Positions 1 to 8,314 of a stretch of DNA of 64,000 nt are shown here, one piece after another (within the stretch, counting starts at the first letter, position 1; each line of letters begins with the position of its first letter). Source of the stretch: Acidimicrobiaceae bacterium (GTDB taxonomy: Bacteria > Actinomycetota > Acidimicrobiia > Acidimicrobiales > Ilumatobacteraceae); NCBI GenBank assembly GCA_020637235.1, contig JACJWG010000017.1:44445-108444 (forward strand). Reading direction: 5' to 3'. Below the pieces are notes generated by a model. That model was not told where the DNA came from and did no database searches. It saw only the letters and a list, made by a program, of their open reading frames with translations. The position numbers and the translations under genes are program-made.

Positions 1-1317
1 GACGTCACCGTGCTGTACCCGGTGTTCCGCCACGGCCGCGTGATCGCGTTCTTCGGATCGACCATCCACCACACCGACGTGGGTGGCTACGGCATCGGCG
101 CCGGTGCTCGCGACGTGTTCGAGGAAGGCATCTGGATCCCGATCGTGCGGTTGATGATCGCGGGAGAGCGCAACCACGACGTGTGGAAGTTCATCCTGTC
201 CAACGTGCGCCAGCCCGACCACATGGCGGGCGACCTGCACGCGCAGATGGCGAGCGGTGAGGTGGGTGCCCAGCGGCTGCAGGCGCTGTGCGATCGTCAC
301 GCACTCGACGACATCGAGGATCTCGCCGACGAGATCATCGCCCGGTCCGAAGCAGCCACCCGGGCCAGCATCCGCGAGCTGCCGGCCGGCCGCTACGAGG
401 CCAGTGCGGTGCTCGACCTCGCCGACGGGAGCCAGATCGACATCGTCTGTGCAGTCACCGTCGATCCCGAGGCGGGCGAGATCCTCGTCGACTACGCCGG
501 CTCGTCGGGTGCCAGCCCGTACGGCATCAACGTGGTGAAGAACTACACCCACGCGTACACGACGTTCACGGTGCGATCGGTGCTGAACCCCGACCTCCCC
601 AACAACTACGGCAGCCTCGAACCGATCAAGGTGGAGGCGCCGGTCGGCTCGATCGTGAACGCCGTGTCGCCGCAGCCGTGCACAGCTCGCCACGTGGTCG
701 GTATGTTCCTGCCGAACGCCCTGCTGAAGGCGCTGGCACAGATCCGTCCGGAGCAGGCGATGGCCGAGGGCTCGGGGGCGGTCTGGACGATGCAGGTGAG
801 CGGCAACCACGACGACGGTCGACCGTTCATCACCGCGATGTTCACCTACGCCGGTGGCGTGGGTGCCCGGGCCACGAAGTCGGGGCTCGACGCGTGCTCG
901 TATCCCACGGGTGTGGCGGCAGTGCCGATCGAGGTGGTGGAGGCCTCGGCACCGATCCGCTTCCTCCGCAAGGAGCTCCGGCCCGGCAGCGGCGGACACG
1001 GCGCGCAGACCGGTGGACTCGGCCAGACGATCGAGTTCACCGTCGACACCGAACGTCCCTGGCAGCTCAACGCCGTGACGTCGCGCCTCGCCAACCCGCC
1101 GCAGGGGATCTTCGGCGGCCGCGAGGGCGCGGCCGGTGCGTTCACGGTGAACGGTGAGCCGGTGCGCACCCAGGCCCGGGTGACGCTCCAGCCCGGCGAC
1201 CACGTTCGCCTCGACCTGCCCGGTGGCGGCGGCTACGGCGCAGCCGACGCCGACCCCGACCCCGACGCCGACCCGACCGACATCGACACCCGCACCGACC
1301 GGAGGGTTCCCGCATGA
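1..1317 (+). CDS. Hydantoinase B / oxoprolinase family protein (5'-truncated by window edge)
   Basis: The open frame enters from the left edge, so the N-terminus is missing; about 438 codons are visible of the roughly 500-600 usual for HyuB. The sequence has the HyuB look: an N-terminal stretch about H-H-T-D-V-G-G, a central DYAGSSG block, and the Gly-rich C-terminal block ending in DLPGGGGYG. HyuB proteins work with HyuA in ATP-dependent opening of hydantoin or 5-oxoproline-type rings (family knowledge); a HyuA gene is expected just left of the window. The C-terminal tail after GGGGYG is an Asp/Pro/Thr-rich repeat (DPDPDADPTD). The stop overlaps the next start as ATGA (1314-1317), with GGAGG at 1301-1305, so it is translationally coupled to the Rieske gene. 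The true substrate cannot be told from sequence. Confidence 0.85.
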   Translation, partial: DVTVLYPVFRHGRVIAFFGSTIHHTDVGGYGIGAGARDVFEEGIWIPIVRLMIAGERNHDVWKFILSNVRQPDHMAGDLHAQMASGEVGAQRLQALCDRHALDDIEDLADEIIARSEAATRASIRELPAGRYEASAVLDLADGSQIDIVCAVTVDPEAGEILVDYAGSSGASPYGINVVKNYTHAYTTFTVRSVLNPDLPNNYGSLEPIKVEAPVGSIVNAVSPQPCTARHVVGMFLPNALLKALAQIRPEQAMAEGSGAVWTMQVSGNHDDGRPFITAMFTYAGGVGARATKSGLDACSYPTGVAAVPIEVVEASAPIRFLRKELRPGSGGHGAQTGGLGQTIEFTVDTERPWQLNAVTSRLANPPQGIFGGREGAAGAFTVNGEPVRTQARVTLQPGDHVRLDLPGGGGYGAADADPDPDADPTDIDTRTDRRVPA

Positions 1318-2483
1318 CCATGCTGTCCCCGGAGCTGCTCGCGTCGTTCGACGCCAGCACCACCGACTACGCCACGGCACTCACCCTGCCGCCCGAGATC
1401 TACATCTCACCGGAGTTCCTCGAGTTCGAGCGGCGTGCGGTGTTCGCCACCAACTGGCAGTGCGTCGGGCGTGCGAGCCGGATCCCCGACGTCGGCGACT
1501 ACTTCACCACCACCATCGGCAACGGCGAGCACATCATCGTCGCCCGGGCCAAGGACGGCGAGGTGCACGCGTACTCGTCGGTGTGCCAGCACCGCGGCAT
1601 GCAGATCGTCGACGACGCCGGGTCGTGCACGAAGTTCACCTGCCCGTACCACATGTGGAGCTACGACCTCACGGGTCGGCTGCTCGGCGCGCCCGCGATG
1701 GAACGCACCGAGGGCTTCGAGAAGAAGGACTACCCGCTGCCGCCGCTGAAGGTGGAGCTCTGGCAGGGCTTCGTGTTCGTGCACTGCGACCTCGACGCCG
1801 CGCCGCTCGCCCCGACGCTCGCCACGTACGAGCCCTACCTCGAGCACTACGACCTCGAGCACACGGTGTGCCCGGGCACCTTCACGCTCACCGACATGCC
1901 GTGGAACTGGAAGGTGATGTTCGAGAACTTCAACGACGGCTACCACGCGAACAAGCTGCACCACACGATCCAGGACTTCTGTCCGAGCGAGCTCGCCGCG
2001 TTCCCCGTCGACTGGCAGCCCGGCTCGAACGTCATCTTCCGCACCAACGGCTACGTGCACATCGACGGCGGGTTCAATGCCACCACGAAGGCGCTGATGC
2101 CGGTGTTCCCGCAGCTCACCGAGGAGGAGCGGTGGCGCTCGACGTTCGCGCTGATGCCGCCCACGCTGTGCTTCGGCACCGCGCCCGACCAGGCGTTCTT
2201 CTTCATCATCCGGCCGAAGACACCGGACACGATCGACGTCGAGATCGGGTACCTGTTCCATCCCTCGGCGCTCGAGCACCCGATGTTCGATCATCTCCTG
2301 CAGATGAGCGACGCAGGGGTGCAGGTGTTCGTCCAGCAGGACCAGGACGCGACGACGAAGGTGCAGCGCGGACTGCACAGCCGGTATGCCGTGCGCGGGC
2401 GCTACTCGTGGCAGGAGGAGAGCCACGTGCAGTTCAACAAGTGGCTCGTGCAGCACTACCGAAACGGGTGGCCGCAGCCGTGA
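1314..2483 (+). CDS. Rieske [2Fe-2S] aromatic-ring-hydroxylating / N-demethylating oxygenase, alpha subunit
   Basis: A 389-aa oxygenase component. The Rieske cluster motif is C-Q-H (VCQHRG) plus C-P-Y-H (TCPYHMW) within the first 120 residues. The mononuclear-iron region reads NWKVMFENFNDGYHANKLHH: it has the two histidines, but the residue that is usually Glu (N-x-x-E-x-Y-H) is Asp here. Length and layout resemble alpha subunits of the choline/carnitine/stachydrine monooxygenase group as much as classical dioxygenases. No beta subunit, ferredoxin or reductase is encoded nearby, so electrons must come from elsewhere. It is coupled by ATGA to the hydantoinase gene and by GTGA to the RraA-like gene, which suggests hydroxylation or N-demethylation of the same substrate. 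Family assignment is firm; the substrate is unknown. Confidence 0.9.
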   Translation: MTMLSPELLASFDASTTDYATALTLPPEIYISPEFLEFERRAVFATNWQCVGRASRIPDVGDYFTTTIGNGEHIIVARAKDGEVHAYSSVCQHRGMQIVDDAGSCTKFTCPYHMWSYDLTGRLLGAPAMERTEGFEKKDYPLPPLKVELWQGFVFVHCDLDAAPLAPTLATYEPYLEHYDLEHTVCPGTFTLTDMPWNWKVMFENFNDGYHANKLHHTIQDFCPSELAAFPVDWQPGSNVIFRTNGYVHIDGGFNATTKALMPVFPQLTEEERWRSTFALMPPTLCFGTAPDQAFFFIIRPKTPDTIDVEIGYLFHPSALEHPMFDHLLQMSDAGVQVFVQQDQDATTKVQRGLHSRYAVRGRYSWQEESHVQFNKWLVQHYRNGWPQP

Positions 2484-3148
2484 CCGACGTGCTCGCACCC
2501 GTGTCGGCCGTCGCCGACGTGCTCGCGCTGTGGGGCTACGACGGCTGGCTCACGCCGCCGCTCGCACCCGTGGTGCGCAGCGCGTCGGTCGTGCGTGGTC
2601 GTGCGCTCACCGTGCAGGTGGCGGCGGGCGACACGGGCCCGGGGCTCGCCGGCATCTACGACGTGCTCTCGGGCGATCTCGCCGATCGTGTGGTGGTGAT
2701 CGCCGGTGCCGAGGAGGTGCCGGGCGCCGTGTTCGGCGAGATCCTCGCCGCAGCGGCCGACGGCCAGGGCGCGGTCGGCGTGCTGGTGGAGGGGTGGGTT
2801 CGTGACCGCGTCGACATGGAGGCGATCGGCATGCCGGTGCTCGCCCGTGGTGAGCGAGTCGTCGGGCCGAACGGCGGTGCGCACCTGGTGGCCGTCGACA
2901 CCGAGGTGACGATCGACCAGGTGGTGGTCGCCAGCGGCGACACGATCGTGATCGACGGCTCGGGATGCGTCCGGGTGCCCGCCGCCGTGGCCGACCGGGT
3001 GCTCGACGGCGCCCGACGCTACGCCGCGGCCGAGGCGCTGGTGTCGCTCGCACTGGCCGAGGGCGAGCCGCTCACCTCGGCGTACCGTCACAAGAAGTCC
3101 GCCATCGCCGAACTCGCCGGCGCGAACCCGCGAACAGAGAGGGGGTGA
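2480..3148 (+). CDS. RraA-like / 4-hydroxy-4-methyl-2-oxoglutarate aldolase family protein
   Basis: A 222-aa protein starting at GTG 2480, which overlaps the upstream stop as GTGA; no other start fits. The signature is a Gly followed about 20 residues later by R-D-x-x-D (GWVRDRVD), the metal/substrate motif of class II HMG/CHA aldolases and of RraA. The preceding residue, usually Asp (DGxxRD), is Glu (VEGWVRD). In actinobacterial catabolic clusters RraA-like proteins usually act as divalent-metal oxo-acid aldolases or decarboxylases rather than RNase E regulators, and its place behind a ring-opening hydantoinase and a Rieske oxygenase fits a late cleavage step (inference). It ends the first operon block; a 136-bp gap with two inverted repeats follows. 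Confidence 0.75.
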   Translation: MTDVLAPVSAVADVLALWGYDGWLTPPLAPVVRSASVVRGRALTVQVAAGDTGPGLAGIYDVLSGDLADRVVVIAGAEEVPGAVFGEILAAAADGQGAVGVLVEGWVRDRVDMEAIGMPVLARGERVVGPNGGAHLVAVDTEVTIDQVVVASGDTIVIDGSGCVRVPAAVADRVLDGARRYAAAEALVSLALAEGEPLTSAYRHKKSAIAELAGANPRTERG

Positions 3149-3171
3149 CCACGGGCCACGGGAGGGAGCCC

Positions 3172-3186
3172 CGGAGCGCCGCTCCG
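3172..3186 (+). terminator. Short perfect hairpin after the RraA-like gene
   Basis: CGGAGCG-C-CGCTCCG forms a 7-bp perfect stem 24 bp after the RraA-like stop. There is no T-tract, as is common for weak high-GC terminators. It could equally be an mRNA stabiliser between operon segments. Confidence 0.3.
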
Positions 3187-3236
3187 ATCGGAAGCACTGC
3201 ACACACCGACACACACCGACATCGGAATCACCGATC

Positions 3237-3259
3237 CCGTCGTGACCATCGCACGACGG
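3237..3259 (+). promoter_or_regulatory. 8-bp inverted repeat upstream of the BMP lipoprotein gene
   Basis: CCGTCGTG and CACGACGG are perfect arms separated by 7 nt, ending 25 bp before the lipoprotein ATG at 3285 and just ahead of its GGGGGAG ribosome-binding site (3274-3280). It may be an operator or a leader hairpin controlling the transporter genes. The function is inferred from position only. Confidence 0.3.
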
Positions 3260-3284
3260 ACGCACCACAGACGTGGGGGAGACC

Positions 3285-4481
3285 ATGAAGACAGCCAAGA
3301 TCCTGGCAGCGTTCGCTGCCCTGAGCCTCGTCGCCGCAGCCTGCGGTGACGACGACACCGAGGACACCGCCGCCACCGAGCCGGCCGCGGCCGCGACCAC
3401 GGCCGCGCCCGACGCCACCGACGAGGGTGCGACCGACACCACGGCCGCGGACAGCGACACCACCGAGGCCGACACCACCGACACCACGGCCGATGCCGGC
3501 GGCGAGGGCATCGACCTCGACACCAACGGCGACGGCACCGTCGTGTTCGGCGTGGCCGCTGCCGGCCCACGCGACGACGGCGCCTACTACCAGGCGATGG
3601 TCGACAAGGCCACGGCGATCTCCGAGGAGAACGGGTACGCCGAGCCGATCGTGGTCGACAACATCACCACCGAGGACGCGGCCACCGAGCTCGCGAACCT
3701 CGCCGAGCAGGGCGTCGACGTGATCCTGGTGGGCGCCAGCGAGATCGCCGACCCGCTCGCCGACCTGATCCCGCAGTACCCGGACATCTTCTGGTACTGC
3801 AACTGCGGCGCCGGCTACCCGGAGACCCCAGGCCTCGCGCAGAGCCAGGACGACTCGTCGGAGATCAGCTACTCGGCCGGGTACGCGACCGGACTGCTGC
3901 TGCAGGAAGCCGGCGGCACCAGCGCCGCCTTCATCGGCTGCTGCGACCTGAACTTCGAGAAGGAGGCCTACCTCGCCTACGAGATGGGCCTCCAGGCCGT
4001 CGACCCGTCGTTCACCATGACCTACATCCCGACCGGAGCGTTCCCGTTCGACTTCGACAACACCGCCGGCGCCACCGAGGCGCTGAACGGTGCGATCACC
4101 AACGGTGCGGGCGCGGTCTACCCGTACCTCGGCGGTGCGCACGAGCCGCTCGTGAAGCTGGCGAACGAGTCGGGCCTCATCACGATGTCGGCCGGCGCGT
4201 CGGACGCGTGTGAGCGCGACGATCTCGACTACCAGATCGCGGTGAAGTTCGACGGCGGTGACTACCTCGACGTCATCCTGAACGAGATCCTCGACGGCAC
4301 CCTCGAAGAGGGCGGCGTCCGGGTGTTCCGCGTCGGTGTCGACGCCGAGCCGGGTGCGGTGATCTGCGACCCGACACCGGAGCAGCAGGCAGCGATGGAC
4401 GAGGTGTACGCACAGATCGCCGCCGGTGACTTCGCGGCCGACTTCGGCGCCATCAAGGGCCAGGCGTACGCGGGCGGCTGA
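3285..4481 (+). CDS. BMP-family (PnrA-like) ABC transporter substrate-binding lipoprotein
   Basis: A 398-aa exported lipoprotein. ATG 3285 (MKTAKILAAF) is preferred over the in-frame GTG at 3273 because the GGGGGAG at 3274-3280 suits it. The signal peptide ends in a lipobox, LVAAAC, followed by a long Asp/Thr/Ala/Glu-rich linker (about residues 25-75) that probably acts as a wall-spanning tether. The rest is a periplasmic-binding-protein fold of the basic membrane protein type (FGVAAAGPRDDGAYY near its start). BMP proteins with the permease type found downstream bind nucleosides in characterised systems (PnrA, BmpA of NupABC). Two adjacent Cys pairs (YCNCG; GCCD) are unusual and might form disulfides. 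It is followed after 3 bp by its ATPase gene. Confidence 0.9.
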   Translation: MKTAKILAAFAALSLVAAACGDDDTEDTAATEPAAAATTAAPDATDEGATDTTAADSDTTEADTTDTTADAGGEGIDLDTNGDGTVVFGVAAAGPRDDGAYYQAMVDKATAISEENGYAEPIVVDNITTEDAATELANLAEQGVDVILVGASEIADPLADLIPQYPDIFWYCNCGAGYPETPGLAQSQDDSSEISYSAGYATGLLLQEAGGTSAAFIGCCDLNFEKEAYLAYEMGLQAVDPSFTMTYIPTGAFPFDFDNTAGATEALNGAITNGAGAVYPYLGGAHEPLVKLANESGLITMSAGASDACERDDLDYQIAVKFDGGDYLDVILNEILDGTLEEGGVRVFRVGVDAEPGAVICDPTPEQQAAMDEVYAQIAAGDFAADFGAIKGQAYAGG

Positions 4482-4484
4482 CAC

Positions 4485-6143
4485 TTGTCGGCAACATCCC
4501 CGTCCGACGGACCCGTGGGATTCGGCGGTGAGGGGGCGGGCGCCACGGCGCTCGCCCCCGCCGTCGGGCTCCGCGGGGTCACGAAACGCTACGGCCCGGT
4601 CGTGGCGTGTGCCGGCGTCGATCTCGAGTTGATGCCGGGTGAGGTGCACGGCATCCTCGGCGAGAACGGCGCCGGCAAGTCGACCCTCATGAAGATCCTC
4701 ATCGGGCTCGTGCAGCCCGACGAGGGGAGCATCGAACTCGGTGGGCGCGACGTGGTGATCCACGACCCGCAGACCGCCGCAGCGCTGGGCATCGGCATGG
4801 TGCACCAGCACCTCAGCCTGGTGGAGGCGCTCACCGTGTGGGAGAACGTCCTCCTCGGCGACGCCTCCCGGTTCGACCGGTCGGCCGCTCGTCGCCAGGT
4901 GATGGAGACCGCCGAGCACTACGGCCTGGAGATCGACCCCGACCGTCGCGTCGGCGATCTCTCCGCGGGCCTGCGTCAACGGGTGGAGCTCATCAAGTGT
5001 CTCCGCCGCGATCCCAAGATCCTGATCCTCGACGAGCCGACCTCGGTGCTGACGCCGGGCGAGAGCGAGCAGCTGTTCACCACGTTGCGCGACGTGGTGG
5101 CAGCCGAGCAGCGCGCCGTCGCGCTCGTGAGCCACAAACTCGCCGAGATCCTGCACGCCACCGACCGGATCACGATCATGCGTCAAGGCCGAGTGGTCGA
5201 GCGCAGCCGTACGGTCGAGGCGACGGCGTCGTCGCTCGCGACGGCGATGGTCGGACGGCACGTGAACCTGCGCTCCAGCGCTGCTGCTCTCGGCGTCACC
5301 GACCTCGTCGACGACGAGCGCCTGCGCGCCGAGCGCGAGGCCGCCGCTGCGGCCGCCGCCGTGGCGGCACGGCCCGTGGTGCTCGACATCGACCGTGCAC
5401 GCGTGGTGCACGACGGCGTGGCGGTGCTCGACGACCTGTCGATTCAGGTGCGTGCCGGTGAGATCGTCGGGGTCGCCGGGGTGGAGGGCAACGGTCAGCG
5501 AGAGCTCGGCGACCTGCTGTCGAGCCTCGTCACCCTCGACAGCGGCAGCGTCGTCGTGAACGGGCGCTCGGCCCGCACGGGGCGCGCCGGGTGCATGGCG
5601 GAACTCGGCATCGGGGTGATCCCGGAAGACCGGCACGACTCCGGCTGTGTGCTCGACCTGAGCGTCGCCGAGAACCTGGTGCTCGACCGCATCGGCTCGG
5701 TGGCCCGGCTCGGCCTCGTGGATCGCAAACGGATGCGCGCCCGAGCGCTCGAGCTGATGCGCGAGTTCGACATCCAGGCCGCCGGCCCCGACGCGCCGTT
5801 CGGCAGCCTGTCGGGCGGCAATCAGCAGCGCGTGGTGCTGGCACGCGAGCTCGGTCACGATCCGACGGTGCTGGTCGCTGCGCAGCCGACCAGAGGGCTC
5901 GACGTCGGCGCGATCGAGTACATGTCGGGCCGGCTGCGTGCCGCGGCCGACAGCGGTATCGCCGTGCTGCTCGTGTCCACCGAGCTCGAGGAGATCCTCG
6001 AGCTGTCCGACCGGATCGTCGTCATGTCGCGCGGCCGGGTGATCGGCGAGCTCGACCGTGCCGAGGCGACCTCCGAACGCCTCGGCCTGCTGCTCGGTGG
6101 CGTCGGCGACGACCACGATCGATCGAGGGGAGACGCGGCATGA
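4485..6143 (+). CDS. ABC transporter ATP-binding protein with two ATPase domains (NupA/YufO-like)
   Basis: A duplicated ABC ATPase of about 552 aa. Domain 1 has Walker A GENGAGKST, an atypical signature DLSAGLRQR and Walker B LILDEPT; domain 2 has a degenerate Walker A (GVEGNGQRE), signature LSGGNQQR and AAQPTRGLD in the Walker B/D-loop position. This asymmetric tandem is typical of sugar/nucleoside importers of the CUT2/BMP type. A TTG at 4485, 3 bp after the lipoprotein stop, gives the longest frame; an in-frame GTG at 4515 is the alternative, and conserved sequence starts only near residue 26, so the start is uncertain. A linker of Ala/Glu/Arg residues separates the domains. The stop overlaps the next start as ATGA. 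Confidence 0.9.
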   Translation: MSATSPSDGPVGFGGEGAGATALAPAVGLRGVTKRYGPVVACAGVDLELMPGEVHGILGENGAGKSTLMKILIGLVQPDEGSIELGGRDVVIHDPQTAAALGIGMVHQHLSLVEALTVWENVLLGDASRFDRSAARRQVMETAEHYGLEIDPDRRVGDLSAGLRQRVELIKCLRRDPKILILDEPTSVLTPGESEQLFTTLRDVVAAEQRAVALVSHKLAEILHATDRITIMRQGRVVERSRTVEATASSLATAMVGRHVNLRSSAAALGVTDLVDDERLRAEREAAAAAAAVAARPVVLDIDRARVVHDGVAVLDDLSIQVRAGEIVGVAGVEGNGQRELGDLLSSLVTLDSGSVVVNGRSARTGRAGCMAELGIGVIPEDRHDSGCVLDLSVAENLVLDRIGSVARLGLVDRKRMRARALELMREFDIQAAGPDAPFGSLSGGNQQRVVLARELGHDPTVLVAAQPTRGLDVGAIEYMSGRLRAAADSGIAVLLVSTELEEILELSDRIVVMSRGRVIGELDRAEATSERLGLLLGGVGDDHDRSRGDAA

Positions 6144-7318
6144 CCACCACCGACCCCGCTGCGACGCACGCCACGAGCACGAGCACGAGCGCGAGTACGA
6201 GCGCGAGCGCGACGAGCACGAGCGCGAGCCGTGGCGTCACGTTGGTCCTGCTGTACGTGCTGGCGATCGCCATCGCACTCGCCCTGTCCGCGGCGCTCAT
6301 CGCGATCACGGGTGGCCCGTGGCGCAAGGTGCTCACGGCGCTGCTCGACGGCAGCTTCCGGCGTCCCGGTCGGTGGGGCGACACCCTCGCCGAGTCGGCA
6401 CCCCTGCTCGTCGTGGCGCTCGGCGCCATCGTGTCGACGCGAGCCGGGCTCGTGAACATCGGGCAGGAGGGCCAGCTGGCCGTCGGAGCCGCCACCGCCA
6501 CGTATGTGGCGACGCACGGCGGTGGGCCACTGGTGTTGCTGTTCGCGCTCGTGGCCGGGGTGGTGGGCGGCGCCGTGTGGGCGGGCATCGCTGCGTTGTT
6601 GCGCTACTGGCGCAGGGTGCCCGAGGTGATCACCACGCTGTTGTTGGTGTTCGTGGCCTCGCAGGGCACCGGCTACCTGCTCACGCGCACGTTCCTGCTG
6701 CTCGACGACGACCCGAACAAGCCCAACCGCGTACAGACGAGCGCGCAGGTGGACGCCGACACCCGCATCGGGTTCATCCGGGTGTTCGGCAACGAGTTCC
6801 CCTGGTCGGTGGTGCTGGCCGTCGTCCTGGCCGTCGTCGTCGCCGTCATGCTCAGCCGGTCCACCTGGGGCTTCAAGCTCAGCGTGCTCGGCCGCAACCC
6901 CCGCACCGCGCAGCGCATCGGTGTGCCGGTGGTGTTGGCCGGCGCCGCGGCGCTGATGATCAGCGGCGCGTTCGCCGGGCTCGCCGGCGCGGCGATGCTG
7001 GCCGCCGGGACGGCCAACTACCGGTACACACCCGGCTTCGCGAACAACATCGGCTGGGAGGGCCTGCTCGTCGCGCTGGTGGCCCGCAACCGTCCGCTCG
7101 TCTGCATCCCCGTGGCGCTGGTGTTCGGCGCACTGCGCACCGGCTCGGGGTTCCTCGCCGCCACCGGCGTCGAACGATCGATCGTCGACGTCGTGCGCTC
7201 GCTGCTCGTGCTGGCCCTCCTGGTACCGCCGGCCGTCGCCGCCATCCAACGTCGCCGCGTCAGCCCGCCGCCGGCGCCGGTGGCCACCGACGAACCCGTC
7301 GTGGCGGTGGCGCGGTGA
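6140..7318 (+). CDS. ABC transporter permease (nucleoside/BMP type), first subunit
   Basis: A 392-aa integral membrane protein of the BPD_transp_2 family, starting at ATG 6140 inside the ATGA overlap. About ten hydrophobic segments follow an unusual N-terminal tail of some 30 residues made almost only of Thr and Ser (encoded by a GAGCAC/GAGCGC repeat). Conserved blocks include LVNIGQEGQLAVGA near the third membrane segment, typical of YufP/NupP-like permeases. It would pair with the following permease and the tandem ATPase to import the ligand caught by the BMP lipoprotein. The Ser/Thr tail has no counterpart known to me in this family and is probably a slippage product. Confidence 0.88.
   Translation: MTTTDPAATHATSTSTSASTSASATSTSASRGVTLVLLYVLAIAIALALSAALIAITGGPWRKVLTALLDGSFRRPGRWGDTLAESAPLLVVALGAIVSTRAGLVNIGQEGQLAVGAATATYVATHGGGPLVLLFALVAGVVGGAVWAGIAALLRYWRRVPEVITTLLLVFVASQGTGYLLTRTFLLLDDDPNKPNRVQTSAQVDADTRIGFIRVFGNEFPWSVVLAVVLAVVVAVMLSRSTWGFKLSVLGRNPRTAQRIGVPVVLAGAAALMISGAFAGLAGAAMLAAGTANYRYTPGFANNIGWEGLLVALVARNRPLVCIPVALVFGALRTGSGFLAATGVERSIVDVVRSLLVLALLVPPAVAAIQRRRVSPPPAPVATDEPVVAVAR
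6172..6229 (+). repeat. GAGCAC/GAGCGC hexanucleotide repeat in a permease N-terminus
   Basis: About nine imperfect 6-bp units code for alternating Thr and Ser at residues 12-30 of the permease. The unit is a multiple of 3, so copy-number change would lengthen or shorten the tail without a frameshift. Confidence 0.7.
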
Positions 7319-8280
7319 TCGCCGTGCTCGGTGTGGTGCTGGCGAGCGCCGCGTCGGCCGTGGGCGACGTGCTGTCGTCGGAAGCGATGTACCAGTCGGC
7401 GATGCGGTTCGCGATCGTGCTCGCGTTCGCCGCGGCGGGCGAGTGGGTCGCCGAGCGTGCGGGCACGCTCAACATCTCCATCGAGGCGATGATGATCGGT
7501 GGTGCGTATGCGTCCGCCGTCGCCTTCGGTGCGTTCGACATCGTGCCGCTGGCGTTGCTGGTCGGTGTGCTCGCCGGCGTGGTGGTCGCGTTGGTCCAGG
7601 CGCATCTCAGCCACCAGCTGAGCATCGACCAGTTCGTGGTGGGCCTCACGCTCAACCTGTTCGTGCTCGGTCTGGCGCTGTTCCTCGACAGCAAGTGGGA
7701 GGCCGTCACCTCCGTGGTGAAGCCGACCCGGCTGCCGGTGCTGCACGACATCCCGGTCGTCGGCGAGGCGCTGTTCGGGCAACCCTGGCCGATGTACCTG
7801 ATCGTGCCGGTGGTGCCGCTCGCGTGGTGGCTCGTGTTCCGTACCCGCTGGGGGCTCGAGATCCGCTCCGTGGGCGACAACCCGCAGTCGGCCGACGTGT
7901 CGGGCATCCACGTCAACCGTCGCCGTCGCGAGTCGATCATGGTGGCCGGTGCCTTCGCCGGGCTCGGCGGTGGTGTGCTGGTGCTCGGGCAGATCTCGAT
8001 CGCCGGGTACGAATCGGGGCACGTGGGGCTGAAGGGGATCATCGCCATCGCCGCTGTCATCTTCGGCGGCTGGACCCTGCGCGGCACGCTGATGGGTTGC
8101 GTGCTGTTCGGCTACTTCTTCGCGCTGCAGCAGACACTGCCGGTGCTCGGCTACCGCATCAACGCCCAGCTCGCGGCGAGCCTGCCCTACCTGGTGGCCC
8201 TGCTCGTGACGGCGGTGTTCGCCACCCGGACCCGCCAGCCGCGCGCCCTGGCGCAGCCGTTCGTCCGCGGGCTCACCTGA
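7315..8280 (+). CDS. ABC transporter permease (nucleoside/BMP type), second subunit
   Basis: A 321-aa membrane protein starting at GTG 7315 (GTGA overlap with the first permease). It has the NupQ/YufQ pattern: ERAGTLNISIEAMMIGGAY near residue 45, a run of about eight hydrophobic segments, and the cytoplasmic coupling loop WGLEIRSVGDNPQSADVSGI near residue 180, which contacts the ATPase. Together with 3285-7318 it makes a complete importer. It is the last gene of the transporter block; an AGGAGG-led dehydrogenase starts 34 bp later. Confidence 0.9.
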   Translation: MIAVLGVVLASAASAVGDVLSSEAMYQSAMRFAIVLAFAAAGEWVAERAGTLNISIEAMMIGGAYASAVAFGAFDIVPLALLVGVLAGVVVALVQAHLSHQLSIDQFVVGLTLNLFVLGLALFLDSKWEAVTSVVKPTRLPVLHDIPVVGEALFGQPWPMYLIVPVVPLAWWLVFRTRWGLEIRSVGDNPQSADVSGIHVNRRRRESIMVAGAFAGLGGGVLVLGQISIAGYESGHVGLKGIIAIAAVIFGGWTLRGTLMGCVLFGYFFALQQTLPVLGYRINAQLAASLPYLVALLVTAVFATRTRQPRALAQPFVRGLT

Positions 8281-8314
8281 GTCCTGCCCGCCATCCCATC
8301 GATCAGGAGGACAT

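Noticed and set aside
3228..6116. A 962-codon open frame on the minus strand opposite the BMP lipoprotein and ATPase genes
   Set aside because: It is a high-GC antisense shadow: the plus strand carries clear lipobox, Walker and signature motifs, while the antisense product is Arg/His/Val-rich without any recognisable domain.
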